64,000 nucleotides of DNA from Hydrogenophaga sp. (GCF_019635465.1 NZ_JAHBZK010000006.1:62001-126000); one strand, 5' to 3'. Shown: positions 25,886 through 34,514, numbered from the stretch's first letter. Program-made: numbers and translations. Notes: generated from the sequence alone by a model not told the origin.

Positions 25886-26757
25886 GGCGTGTCCTTCGCA
25901 ACAGGTGGGGTGGGCGCTGCCAGCTCGGCGTGTTCGCGCAGCTGCTCGGGCGTGGCCAGGGGCAGACCGAAGAAGTCCAGATAGGCGGGGATCTGCTCGA
26001 ACAGCATGTCGGTGCCCACCTGCACCCGGCAGCCGCGCGCCAGCGCCGCCGCCAGAAAGGCGGTGATCGCCTCGCGCATGACGACCTCGCCGACGAAGGT
26101 GCTGGCGTCCAGGCGCGACACGTCGACCGGCATCGGGTCGTCGGGGTTCATGCCCAGCGGCGTGGCGTTGACCACCAGCTGCAAGCCGCTCGGGTCGCGC
26201 ACGCCGCAGCGCACACGCAGCGCCGGCCAACCGGCCAGCAAACGGTCGCGCAGGGCTTCGCTGGCCGCAGCGTGCACGTCGAACAGGTCGAGCCGGGCCA
26301 CGCCCGCGGCCGCCAGCGACGCCGCGATGGCCGAGCCCACGCCGCCACTGCCCACCACCAGCGCGCTGGCGCCCCGCAGGTCCAGCCCCTTGCGTTGCAC
26401 GCCGCGCACAAAGCCCTCGCCGTCGAACATGTCGCCCACCAGCCGCCCCGCCGCGTCGCGCCGCACCGCGTTGCAGGCGCCGGCCACGCGCGCGGTGGTG
26501 GACACCTCGTCGAGCAGGCGCGTCACACCCACCTTGTGTGGCATGGTGATCAGCGCGCCGATCACATTCGGCGCGGCCATCAGCGGCGGCAACAGCGCAT
26601 CGAGCGCGCCCGGCGGGCAATCGATCGGCACCACCAACGCGTTGCACCCACAGGCGGCGAACCAGGGGTTGTAGATCAGCGGCGCCTTGAAGCTGTGCGT
26701 GGGGTGGCCCAGGTGGACGATCACCCGGGTGTGGCCGTCGATGCGGGGCGTAGCCAT
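25882..26757 (-). CDS. Shikimate/quinate dehydrogenase-like protein (AroE family)
   Basis: 291 residues. AroE fold: HPTHSFKAPLIYN at the substrate site, LITMPHKVGV with the catalytic Lys, and GDMFDGEGF where the catalytic Asp of the usual NTD motif is kept but N-T is M-F. The cofactor loop is VVGSGGVGSAIAA, and the end has LFEQIPAYLDFF. The substrate-site HSxS is HSFK, so the second Ser is replaced by Lys. These changes put it in a divergent AroE branch rather than biosynthetic AroE. With the dehydroquinase and dehydratase genes it is the best candidate for oxidising quinate or shikimate. The exact substrate is inference. Confidence 0.8.
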   Translation of the reverse strand: MATPRIDGHTRVIVHLGHPTHSFKAPLIYNPWFAACGCNALVVPIDCPPGALDALLPPLMAAPNVIGALITMPHKVGVTRLLDEVSTTARVAGACNAVRRDAAGRLVGDMFDGEGFVRGVQRKGLDLRGASALVVGSGGVGSAIAASLAAAGVARLDLFDVHAAASEALRDRLLAGWPALRVRCGVRDPSGLQLVVNATPLGMNPDDPMPVDVSRLDASTFVGEVVMREAITAFLAAALARGCRVQVGTDMLFEQIPAYLDFFGLPLATPEQLREHAELAAPTPPVAKDTP

Positions 26758-26760
26758 GGC

Positions 26761-27438
26761 TCAGTGGTGCGCAGGGGGTTCGATGTCGGCCAGTTCACCG
26801 GCCAGCGCAGACATCGCCAGGCGAAAGCGCGCAGCCGGTTCGCCATGGTGGCCCGGCAACGTGGCCAGCATGGACGCCGCGGTCGACAGTGCGTCGGCGT
26901 CGTAGGCGCTGACGAGGGCCACACAGGCCGGCGCGCCGTCGCCGCCGCGAATGCGTTGCTCGGTGGTGGTGGGAATGGCTGGTGGTGCGTGCCGCAGCAG
27001 GTGCACGCCCGCCAGGCCGGGCGCACCGGCGTGCGTGCGCGCCCATGCGCGCCAGAGCGCGATGCCGGTGTCATCGAGCGCGGCCAGGCGCAGCGTGAGC
27101 AAGTGCCCAGCGACGAAAGCGCCCACGCTGGCCAGCACCTCGCATTGCGCGCGCTGCATGTGGCGGTGGTGCGGCATCATGGCCGTCGACCAGGGCGTGG
27201 GCGCATTCAGCCTCGCCTGGTAGGCGGGCGATCCCAGGTCGGCGGGCTCGGCGATCTCGTAGCAGGTAAACACGCCTTCGCCGCCATCGGCGGCCAGCCA
27301 GCGCGAGGCGCGGCGAAAGCCCGGCAGCGCCAGCCGCTCGGGAAAGTGTTCGTGGCTGTGCCAGTGGCCGAACTCGGCCAGGCGCTCGGGCGCCATGTCC
27401 CACCACATGGCCAGTGCGGCCTGTCCCAGCATCGCCAT
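26761..27438 (-). CDS. EthD-like protein in catabolic operon
   Basis: 225 residues. The first third matches an EthD/DUF-type ferredoxin-like domain: LAMWWDMAPERLAEFGHWHS, then EHFPERLALPGFRRASRW and FTCYEIAE. The second half repeats the general pattern more weakly (HLLRHAPP, CVALVSAYDA), suggesting a duplicated fold. No catalytic residues can be named. It lies three bases before the AroE-like gene and four after DctM, so it belongs to the same transcript. Role unknown; not a standard member of quinate operons as far as I recall. Confidence 0.75.
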   Translation of the reverse strand: MAMLGQAALAMWWDMAPERLAEFGHWHSHEHFPERLALPGFRRASRWLAADGGEGVFTCYEIAEPADLGSPAYQARLNAPTPWSTAMMPHHRHMQRAQCEVLASVGAFVAGHLLTLRLAALDDTGIALWRAWARTHAGAPGLAGVHLLRHAPPAIPTTTEQRIRGGDGAPACVALVSAYDADALSTAASMLATLPGHHGEPAARFRLAMSALAGELADIEPPAHH

Positions 27439-27442
27439 GTCG

Positions 27443-28744
27443 TTACCCCGAATAGCCCGCCAGCCGCGGGATGAACAGCACGAAGTCGGGCCAGAAGGTC
27501 ACGATCGCCAGCGCCACCAGCATCACGCCCAGGAAGGGCAGCGTCTCGCGCACCAGCGCCATCAGGCTGACCTCGGCGATCTTCGTCATCATGAACAGCA
27601 GCAGGCCGTAGGGCGGCGTGACCAGGCCGATCATGATGTTGAGCACTGCCACCACGCCGAAGTGCACCGGGTCGACGCCCAGCGCGGTGGCGGTGGGCAG
27701 CAGCACCGGCAGGATGACCAGGATGATGGTCGAGCCCTCAAGAAAGGCACCCAGCACCAGCAGCAACACGTTGGCCAGCAGCAGGAAGCCGGTGGGCGAC
27801 AGGTCCAGGCCGCGCAGCATCTGGCTCAGCGTGGCGGGGATGTTCTCGGACGTGATGACGTAGTTGAAGACCAGCGCGCCCGCGATCAGCATGCCGATGG
27901 AGATGCTGGTGCGCGTGCTGCTCAGCAGCGCGTCGTACACCTCGCGCCAGCGCAGGCTGCGGTACAGCAGGGCCGACACCAGCAGGGCGTAGGCAGCGGC
28001 CACGCCGGCCGCTTCGGTAGGCGTGGTGATGCCGCTGTACAGGCAGCCCAGCAGCAACACCGGCATGAGCAGCGCTGGCAGGGCTTCGCGCGTGATGCGC
28101 GGCATCTCGCGCAGCGGCACCGCAGGCTCCAGCGGAAAGTTGTGCCGCCTGGCCTGCACGTAGATCAGGGTCATCTGCACCGCACCCAGCAGCAGGCCGG
28201 GCAGCACGCCGGCCAGGAACAGATGGCCGATCGAGGCGCCCGAGACCAGCGCGTACAGCACCAGCGGAATCGACGGCGGCAGGATGGGGCCGATGACCGC
28301 CGACACGGCGGTGAGCGCACCGGCAAACGCCTTGGTGTAGCGGCCGTCGCGCGTCATCAGCGCCTGCATCAGCTTGCCCGAGCCGGCGGCGTCGGCCAGG
28401 GCCGAGCCAGACATGCTGGCGAACACGATGCTTTGCAGCACGTTGACCTGCGCCAGCCCCCCGGGAAAGCGCCCCACCAGTGCATTGCACCAGCGCAGCA
28501 GGCGATCGAGCACGCTGCCCGAGCTCATGAAGCTGGCGGCCAGCACAAACAGCGGAATGGCCAGCAGCAGGTAGCCCGAGTAGGTGCTGTTGAGCAACTG
28601 CTCGGCCGCGCTGCCCATGTCCATGCCCTTGAGCCACAGGTACAGGATGGAGCCGCCGATCATGGCCTGGCCCACGGGCACGCCCAGCACGCTCAGGGCC
28701 ACGATGGCGGCCAGCGCCCAGGCGAACGGTGTCGAGAAGCTCAC
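27443..28744 (-). CDS. dctM: TRAP transporter large permease, DctM
   Basis: 433 residues, about 12 predicted helices. Typical DctM segments include LLAIPLFVLAASFMSSG, SALADAAGSGKLM, the GPILPPSIPLVLYA loop and the second-half LEGSTIILVILPVLLP with TPPYGLLLFMM. It forms the ion-coupled membrane channel of a tripartite (TRAP) importer driven by a sodium or proton gradient. Its ATG overlaps the DctQ stop. With DctP and DctQ it should import the operon's substrate, most likely quinate or shikimate. Confidence 0.93.
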   Translation of the reverse strand: MSFSTPFAWALAAIVALSVLGVPVGQAMIGGSILYLWLKGMDMGSAAEQLLNSTYSGYLLLAIPLFVLAASFMSSGSVLDRLLRWCNALVGRFPGGLAQVNVLQSIVFASMSGSALADAAGSGKLMQALMTRDGRYTKAFAGALTAVSAVIGPILPPSIPLVLYALVSGASIGHLFLAGVLPGLLLGAVQMTLIYVQARRHNFPLEPAVPLREMPRITREALPALLMPVLLLGCLYSGITTPTEAAGVAAAYALLVSALLYRSLRWREVYDALLSSTRTSISIGMLIAGALVFNYVITSENIPATLSQMLRGLDLSPTGFLLLANVLLLVLGAFLEGSTIILVILPVLLPTATALGVDPVHFGVVAVLNIMIGLVTPPYGLLLFMMTKIAEVSLMALVRETLPFLGVMLVALAIVTFWPDFVLFIPRLAGYSG

Positions 28745-29223
28745 GGTTGTTCGGTGATGTCGGTGGTTCGGGCGGGCATGAACAGGCGCGCGACCTGCCA
28801 GGCGTGGCGGGCGATCACCGCCACCGCAAACAGCAGATAGATCGAGAACAGCCAGTCAAACCGGATGTGCAGGTAAGAGGTCTTCTCCACCTTCATGAAC
28901 GTGACGTAGTCCCAGGTGGCGGGCAAGGCCATGCCGAACAACACCACCATGGCGATGGAACCGATGGCGCCCAGCACGCGTTGCCCGCGCGGGCCGACCG
29001 CAGTGACCAGCAGGTCGATGCGGATCTCTTCGTGATCGCGCAGCACGAAGGCCGAGCCCCACAGCACCAGCCAGAGCCAGGCCGCCAGCGAGAGCTCGGC
29101 GGTCCAGCCCACGGGCCAGTTCAGCAGATAGCGCAGCGCGATCTGCACCAGAAAGGCGAGGAAGATGACCGCGAGCAAGCCCGCGGCCACCGCCTCCGCC
29201 CAGCGACGCAATGCCGCCACCAT
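28741..29223 (-). CDS. dctQ: TRAP transporter small permease, DctQ
   Basis: 160 residues with four predicted helices, the first two split by RYLLNWPVGWTAELSL, the DctQ hallmark (R-Y-x-x-N-x-P-x-x-W-T-E-E/L). HEEIRIDLL follows in the family position. It links the binding protein to DctM. Two bases separate it from the dctP stop, and its own stop overlaps the dctM start. Confidence 0.92.
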   Translation of the reverse strand: MVAALRRWAEAVAAGLLAVIFLAFLVQIALRYLLNWPVGWTAELSLAAWLWLVLWGSAFVLRDHEEIRIDLLVTAVGPRGQRVLGAIGSIAMVVLFGMALPATWDYVTFMKVEKTSYLHIRFDWLFSIYLLFAVAVIARHAWQVARLFMPARTTDITEQP

Positions 29224-29225
29224 GT

Positions 29226-30215
29226 TCAGGTCATCGCGTTGATCTTGTCGAGCATGCCGCTCGGCCAGTCCTTGGCGGCGTCGGAGCCCAGGTAGACCTT
29301 CTGCGCGAAGGCGCGGAAGGCCTTGGTGTCGGGCACATAGACGTCCAGGCCCTGGCGGCGGAAGTTCTCGGCCAGGTCCGCTTCGCGCTTCTGGTGCTCG
29401 GCCGTGCTCCAGGCAATGGCCTTGTCGGCCGCGGCCTGGAAGGCGCGCTGCTTGTCGGCCGACATGGCCTGCCAGGTCTTGAGGTTGAGCGTGAGCAGGT
29501 CAAAACCGACCAGGTGCGAGGTCAGCACGATCTGCGACATCACCTCGTAGAACTTCATGTTCTGTACGTTCGGCAGCGGGTTGTCCTGGCCGTCGACGGT
29601 GCCGGTCTGCAGGCCGGTGTAGGTCTCGGCGTAGGCCAGCGGCGTCGGGTTGGCGCCCAGCGAGCGACCCAGCAGTTGCCAGGCGTCGCCGGGTGGCATG
29701 CGCAGCTTCACGCCGGCCAGGTCGGCCGGGGTGTTGATCTTCTTCTTGATGCGCAGGCCGACGTGGCGGGTGCCGAAGAAGGTCGGGCCCAGGATCTTCA
29801 CCTTGAGCTGGTCCTCCACCATCTTCTTCATCTGAGCGCCGGCGTCGCTGGCGAAGAAGGCGTTGAGGTGGTTGGCGTCGCGGAACAGGTAGGCCGAGGT
29901 CAGCAGCGACCACGCCGGCACCTGCTTGGAGATGTCCTGCGGCGAGATGTTGCCCATCTCCAGGTTGTCGCGCTGCAGGGCGACCAGCTCGGTGCCCTGG
30001 CGGAACAGCGTGGAGTTGAGGAACAGGTCGATTTTGTGGTCCGGCGCCACGTCGGCGGCGAGCTTTTTCATCATCTCGGCGCGGATGTCGGTGTCGGCAA
30101 ACACGGCGGCAAAGCGCAGCGTGGTCTGGGCCCGCGCCAGGCCGGGCATCAGCGCAGCGGCGGCCAGGCCGGCACCGGCGCACAGGGCGCCGCGTCGATT
30201 GAGTTCAGCGGTCAT
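29226..30215 (-). CDS. dctP: TRAP transporter solute-binding protein, DctP
   Basis: 329 residues. The signal peptide has RRGALCAGAGLAAAALMPGL then ARA, probably Sec or weak Tat. The mature part is DctP: LRFAAVFADTDIRAEMMKK, GNISPQDISKQVPAW, a ligand Arg region LRMPPGDAWQLLG and TYTGLQTGTVDGQDNPLPN. The conserved Arg in KLRMPP normally binds a carboxylate, consistent with a carboxylic acid such as quinate or shikimate. GGAG precedes the ATG. The operon context sets the likely ligand. Confidence 0.92.
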   Translation of the reverse strand: MTAELNRRGALCAGAGLAAAALMPGLARAQTTLRFAAVFADTDIRAEMMKKLAADVAPDHKIDLFLNSTLFRQGTELVALQRDNLEMGNISPQDISKQVPAWSLLTSAYLFRDANHLNAFFASDAGAQMKKMVEDQLKVKILGPTFFGTRHVGLRIKKKINTPADLAGVKLRMPPGDAWQLLGRSLGANPTPLAYAETYTGLQTGTVDGQDNPLPNVQNMKFYEVMSQIVLTSHLVGFDLLTLNLKTWQAMSADKQRAFQAAADKAIAWSTAEHQKREADLAENFRRQGLDVYVPDTKAFRAFAQKVYLGSDAAKDWPSGMLDKINAMT

Positions 30216-30263
30216 GGTGTTGTCTCCGTGGTGGTTGTGGTGAGGAAAGCGGGGGCAGGTGGG

Positions 30264-30716
30264 TCAGACGGTGGCGGCTTCGCGCAGGCGTGCGGCCACC
30301 GCGTGCAGCGCCAGTTCGTAGCCCTGTGGGCCGAGGCCGCAGATCACGCCGGTGGAAGCGTGCGCGGTCAGCGACTGCTGGTAGGGCGCTTCCCGGCGGT
30401 GGATGTTGGTGATGTGCACCTCGATCACCGGCAGGTCCACCGTCTTGAGCGCGTCCAGCAGCGGAATGGAGCGAAACGACAGCCCGGCCGGGTTGATCAC
30501 CACGGCGGCGCCGGCCGCTCGGGCTTCCTGCACCCAGTCGACCAGCACGCCTTCGTGGTTGGACTGGCGGAACACGCAGCGCAGGCCGAGCTCGGCGGCC
30601 AGGGTCTGGCAGCGTTGCTCGACCTGGGCCAGCGTGGTGTGCCCGTAGAGGTGGGGTTCGCGTGTGCCCAGCAGGTTGAGGTTGGGCCCGTTGAGGATGT
30701 GGACGGTGGCGGTCAT
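30264..30716 (-). CDS. aroQ: Type II 3-dehydroquinate dehydratase, catabolic variant
   Basis: 150 residues, the family length. NGPNLNLLGTREPHLYG holds the catalytic Arg/Tyr loop and FRQSNHEGVLVDW the conserved base region; EVHITNIHRRE and GLGPQGYELAL close the site. One motif is changed: NPAGLSFRSIPLLDAL stands where biosynthetic enzymes have NPGAYTHTS..RDAL. Biosynthetic AroQ and catabolic QuiB use the same reaction (3-dehydroquinate to 3-dehydroshikimate). First gene of the operon, 48 bases before dctP and divergent from IclR, so a catabolic role is favoured. Confidence 0.9.
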   Translation of the reverse strand: MTATVHILNGPNLNLLGTREPHLYGHTTLAQVEQRCQTLAAELGLRCVFRQSNHEGVLVDWVQEARAAGAAVVINPAGLSFRSIPLLDALKTVDLPVIEVHITNIHRREAPYQQSLTAHASTGVICGLGPQGYELALHAVAARLREAATV

Positions 30717-30838
30717 GGGGGTGTGCGTGTCGCGGCGGCGGCTTGGCCGGTGGGGGCGCGTGGCCTACAGTCGTCTCCTGTTTCGTGTCGTCCGGGCGCG
30801 GAACCCGGTGTGTGTGGGCGGATTCTTGGTCTGCCTCA

Positions 30839-30869
30839 GGAAACACTTTCCGGACTGGAAACGTATTCC
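30839..30869. promoter_or_regulatory. Paired palindromes, probable IclR operator
   Basis: GGAAACACTTTCC (30839-30851) and GGAAACGTATTCC (30857-30869) are two similar inverted repeats with centres 18 bases apart, between aroQ and the divergent IclR gene. IclR-family regulators bind such short palindromes, often in pairs. The second ends 18 bases before the iclR-like ATG, so repression of its own gene is likely, and control of the catabolic operon is possible from the same site. Confidence 0.6.
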
Positions 30870-30887
30870 GTTATTTGAAATTCACCC

Positions 30888-31679
30888 ATGAACCTGGCGC
30901 TCGACCGCGGGCTTTCCTTGCTGGAACTGCTGGCCCGCCACCCGGACGGTCTGCCCCTGGCGCTGATGGCCGAAGAGCTGGACATCCCGCTCAGCGCCTG
31001 CCACCGCCTGCTGACCGATCTGCAGCTGCGTGGCTACGTGCGGCAAAAGCGCAAGCAGGGCGACTACCAACTCACCACCAAGGTGGTCTCGCTCGGCCTG
31101 GGCTACCTCAGCCACGCGGGCATCGTCGACATCGCCGAGCCCCTGCTGGAGCGGCTGGCGCAGAAGTCCGGCGAGCTGGTGCGCCTGTCCATCGTCGACG
31201 ACGAGCGTTTGACCTGGGTGGCCAAGGCGCAGGGCACCCGCCAGGGCCTGCGCTACGACCCCGACATGGGCATGGACGCGCGGCTGTCGTGCACTGCGTC
31301 GGGCCACGCCTGGCTGCTCACACTCAGCGACGAGCGCGCGCTGGCCCTGGTGGCGCACCAGGGTTTCGGCACACCCAAGGAATACGGCCCCAAGGCACCT
31401 ACCACCATCAAGGCCCTGCTGGGGTACCTGCACGCGGCGCGCGTGCGGGGCTACGCCGTGATCGACGAGGTGTTTGCCCCCGGCATGAGCGCGATCGCCG
31501 TGCCGGTGATGCGTCGCCAGGAGGCCATCGGCGTCATCAGCATTGCGGGTCCACGCCAGCGCCTCACGGCCGAACGCATGCAGACCTTGGCCCCGGCCAT
31601 GCTGGACGCCGCCGCCGAGCTGGGACCCATGAGCAACGCCTCCGCCCTGTTCGGCAGGCCGCCGCTGGGCAAGGGCTGA
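30888..31679 (+). CDS. IclR-family regulator of catabolic operon
   Basis: 263 residues. N-terminal winged HTH (RGLSLLELLARHPDGLPLAL, then ELDIPLSACHRLLTDLQLRG), then the IclR effector domain with RLSIVDDERLTWVAKAQGTR, CTASGHAWLLTLSDERAL and YAVIDEVFAPGMSAIAVPV. It is divergent from the eight-gene operon, and two similar palindromes lie in the gap. IclR proteins of aromatic pathways (PcaR-, QuiR-type) respond to the pathway acids. The N-terminal ATG is taken because the family starts close to this point. Confidence 0.9.
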   Translation: MNLALDRGLSLLELLARHPDGLPLALMAEELDIPLSACHRLLTDLQLRGYVRQKRKQGDYQLTTKVVSLGLGYLSHAGIVDIAEPLLERLAQKSGELVRLSIVDDERLTWVAKAQGTRQGLRYDPDMGMDARLSCTASGHAWLLTLSDERALALVAHQGFGTPKEYGPKAPTTIKALLGYLHAARVRGYAVIDEVFAPGMSAIAVPVMRRQEAIGVISIAGPRQRLTAERMQTLAPAMLDAAAELGPMSNASALFGRPPLGKG

Positions 31680-31737
31680 CGCGGCGACACAACGTCCAAT
31701 GCCCCGATGGTGGGTGGGGTGACGTCATCGGCGTAGC

Positions 31738-32478
31738 ATGCCGAATATGACAGTTTGGTTACAGAACGCCCTGGGCCTGTCGCCCGCCAACCTGAGCCTG
31801 TACCTTGAGGTGGCGCTGCACATGGGCAGCGCCTTGCTGGCCGGTGGCGTCATCGGACTGGAGCGCAGCTTTCATGGGCGGCCGGCCGGCTTTCGCACCC
31901 ACACCCTGGTTTGCCTGGCGTCGAGCGTGCTGATGCTGGTGACGCTGTACCAGAGCTACTGGTTCGCCCGCGGCTCCACGGGTGTGGTGACCATGGACCC
32001 GACGCGCATGGCGCAGGGCATCATGACCGGCATCGGCTTTCTGGGCGCCGGCGTCATCTTCAAGGAAGGCCTCACGGTGCGCGGGCTGACGACGGCCGCC
32101 TCCATCTGGATCACCGCCGCCATCGGCGTGCTCATGGGCATCGGCTTTTATTCGGCCGGCGTGATGGCCACGCTGGCGGCGCTGGGCGTGCTGGCGCTGT
32201 TCCGGCGCATCGAGCTGCGCATGCCGACCCACCTGTTCGCCCAGCACATCGTGCGCTTCAAGCGCGACGAGGTGCTGAGCGAAGAGCATCTGCGCGAGCT
32301 GCTGCGCGAGCACGGCTTCAGCATCGCCAACCTGAGCTACCGGCTTGAAGACGGCGACACCTTCGAGTACCGCATGATGCTGCGCACCACCGCGGCCGCC
32401 AATCTGGCCAAACTGGCCCGCTCGCTCAGCGCCTTGCCCGCGGTGCGCGAGTTCCGCCTGTCGCCCACGGGCGATTGA
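31738..32478 (+). CDS. MgtC/SapB-family membrane protein
   Basis: 246 residues (an internal ATG at 31747 is also possible). Five predicted helices with the family motifs LLAGGVIGLERSFHGRPAGF, RTHTLVCLASSVLMLV, the conserved GIGFLGAGVIFKEG and GLTTAASIWITAAIG. The C-terminal about 75 residues form the soluble ACT-like domain (LREHGFSIANLSYRL). MgtC-type proteins affect magnesium limitation and acid survival in pathogens, partly by acting on the F-ATPase; non-pathogens carry them too. It is a single gene; no magnesium riboswitch-like leader is visible in the 58 bases upstream. Confidence 0.9.
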   Translation: MPNMTVWLQNALGLSPANLSLYLEVALHMGSALLAGGVIGLERSFHGRPAGFRTHTLVCLASSVLMLVTLYQSYWFARGSTGVVTMDPTRMAQGIMTGIGFLGAGVIFKEGLTVRGLTTAASIWITAAIGVLMGIGFYSAGVMATLAALGVLALFRRIELRMPTHLFAQHIVRFKRDEVLSEEHLRELLREHGFSIANLSYRLEDGDTFEYRMMLRTTAAANLAKLARSLSALPAVREFRLSPTGD

Positions 32479-32490
32479 GGCGCCCGCGTC

Positions 32491-33498
32491 TCAGAAGCCT
32501 TCAAGCACCAGCTTGCCGCGCGCGCGGCCGCTTTCGATCTGCGCGTGGGCGCGCCGCAGGTTCTCGGCCGAGATGCGGCCGAAGTGCTCGGCCAGGGTCG
32601 ACTTCAGGGTGCCGTCGTCCATCAGCGCGGCCACCCGCTGCAGCAGCTCGTGCTGGCGCACCATGTCGTCGGTCTCGAACAGCGCCCGGGTGAACATCAG
32701 CTCCCAGTGCAGCGAGACCGACTTGCGTTTGAGCGGCACCGCGTCCAGCTGCGCGGGGTCGTCGATCAGCGCAATGCTGCCCTGTGGCGCGATGGCCTGC
32801 ACCAGCTGCGCATAGTGTTGATCGGTGTGCGTCAGGCTGGCCACGTGGTCGACCATGGGCACGCCGATGGCCTGCAGCCCGTCGGTGAGTGGCTGGCTGT
32901 GGTCGATCACGTCGTGTGCGCCCAGTTCGAGCAGCCATTGCCGGGTCTCGGGGCGTGACGCGGTGGCAATGACACGCAGGCGCGTCAGTTGCCTGGCCAG
33001 CTGCGTCAGCATGGAGCCCACGCCGCCGGCGGCGCCGACGATGAGCAGCGTGCGACCCTCGCCGCCCTGTTCGGGAATGCGCAACCGGTCAAAGAGCAGC
33101 TCCCAGGCGGTGATCGAGGTCAGCGGCAGCGCGGCCGACTCGGCGTCGCTGAGGGTGCGTGGCTTGAGCGCGGCAATGCGCTCGTCGACCAGGCCGTACT
33201 CGGCGTAGGCGCCCGGGCGGGCAATGGAGCCGGCGTAATAGACCCGATCGCCCGGCTTGAACAGGCTGACCTCTGGCCCCACGGCCTCGACGGTGCCGAC
33301 CGCGTCCCAGCCGGGCACGCGCGGGCCGTCGGTGGCCACAAAGCGGCGCACCTTGGTGTCCACCGGGTTGACGGCGATGGCCTGCACGCGCACCAGCAGG
33401 TCGCGTGGGCCGGGGGTGGGCGTGGGCAGCACGATCTCGTGCAGGGACCGGGGGTCGTCGATGGGCAGGCCGTGCTGGGTGTAGACGATGGCGCGCAA
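32491..33498 (-). CDS. Zinc-type alcohol dehydrogenase-like protein (MDR)
   Basis: 335 residues from a TTG at 33498, chosen because the family starts MKAI-YT...LPI and the longer in-frame ATG (33558) adds 20 unrelated residues. MDR fold: GPRDLLVRVQAIAVNPVDTK, GWDAVGTVEAVGPEV, PLTSITAWELLFDRL, the cofactor loop IVGAAGGVGSMLTQLARQL, and PQGSIALIDD. The pattern is the TIGR02817 quinone-oxidoreductase-like group, which lacks the catalytic zinc Cys/His of true ADHs. It is divergent from a LysR gene. The substrate is unknown, probably a reactive carbonyl or quinone. Confidence 0.87.
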   Translation of the reverse strand: MRAIVYTQHGLPIDDPRSLHEIVLPTPTPGPRDLLVRVQAIAVNPVDTKVRRFVATDGPRVPGWDAVGTVEAVGPEVSLFKPGDRVYYAGSIARPGAYAEYGLVDERIAALKPRTLSDAESAALPLTSITAWELLFDRLRIPEQGGEGRTLLIVGAAGGVGSMLTQLARQLTRLRVIATASRPETRQWLLELGAHDVIDHSQPLTDGLQAIGVPMVDHVASLTHTDQHYAQLVQAIAPQGSIALIDDPAQLDAVPLKRKSVSLHWELMFTRALFETDDMVRQHELLQRVAALMDDGTLKSTLAEHFGRISAENLRRAHAQIESGRARGKLVLEGF

Positions 33499-33602
33499 GG
33501 TGGTTCCGATCGGAAGTTGAAGTGAATGGACCGGACTTTGCCGCCTTGCGGTTTCCAAATAAAGGTGTTGAAAATCGGTTCTCTTTCAAACAGGAATTGA
33601 AA

Positions 33603-34514
33603 ATGCCCACCCTGGCCGATCTGCAGTTTCTGGTGCGCGCGGGGCGCGCCGCCAGCCTGTCCGAGGCGGCACGTGCCACCGGCATGTCGCCCGCCGCCGG
33701 CAGTGCCCTGGTCAAGCGGCTGGAGGCCGAGCTGGGGCTTCGGCTGTTTGTGCGCTCGACGCGCAGCCTGCGCCTCACGCCCGAGGGGCAGGCCTTTGTT
33801 CAGCAGTGCGAGCAGGGGCTGGAGATCATCGGGCGCGCCCATGAGAGCCTGCTGGCCGGGCGCGACGTGATCCGGGGCGTGCTGCGCCTGGCGCTGCCCT
33901 CCGACCTGGGGCGCAACCTGGTGTTGCCGTGGTTGCAGGCGTTTCGCGGGCAACACCCGCAGGTGGAGCTTCGATTGCAGCTGTCCGACCGGGTGGCCGG
34001 CGTCTACCGCGAACAGGTCGACGTGGCCCTGCGCTATGGCGAGCCTGGCGATTCGAGCCTGATCGCCCTGCCGGTGGCGCCCCACAACCGGCGTGTGTTG
34101 TGCGCGTCGCCCGCGTACCTGCGCCAGCACGGCACGCCCCGGCACCCGAACGATCTGGCGGACCACCACTGCCTGTGCTTTCAGCTCAGTGACCGGGTGC
34201 ACGACCGCTGGCGTTTCACGCGCGGGCGAACCGAATTGGTGGTGACGGTGAAAGGCGGGTGGCAATGCGACGACGGCGATGCCGTGCGCCGACTGGCCGT
34301 GATGGGCGAGGGCATTGCGTACAAGTCGCGCATCGACGTGGCGCCCGATCTGGCCAGCGGTGCGCTGGTGCCCCTGTGCGAAGACTGGCAGGGCGAACTG
34401 GCGCCGCTGTACCTGGCCTGCCCCGACCGCAGCCAGCTGCGTCCGGCGGTGCGGCTGTTGCGCGATCTGCTGGTGCAGCGGGTGGCTGGGTTGACGGGCA
34501 GCGCTCAGTCCTGA
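33603..34514 (+). CDS. LysR-family regulator
   Basis: 303 residues: MPTLADLQFLVRAGRAASLSEAARATGMSPAAGSALVKRL is read as the HTH (two stretches of it are MSPAAGSALVKRL and LSEAARATGM), followed by FVRSTRSLRLTPEG and the effector domain to the end. LysR proteins divergent from an MDR oxidoreductase usually activate it in response to an electrophile. The last 10 bases of the gene overlap the 3' end of the kinase gene on the other strand (34505-34514). Confidence 0.9.
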   Translation: MPTLADLQFLVRAGRAASLSEAARATGMSPAAGSALVKRLEAELGLRLFVRSTRSLRLTPEGQAFVQQCEQGLEIIGRAHESLLAGRDVIRGVLRLALPSDLGRNLVLPWLQAFRGQHPQVELRLQLSDRVAGVYREQVDVALRYGEPGDSSLIALPVAPHNRRVLCASPAYLRQHGTPRHPNDLADHHCLCFQLSDRVHDRWRFTRGRTELVVTVKGGWQCDDGDAVRRLAVMGEGIAYKSRIDVAPDLASGALVPLCEDWQGELAPLYLACPDRSQLRPAVRLLRDLLVQRVAGLTGSAQS

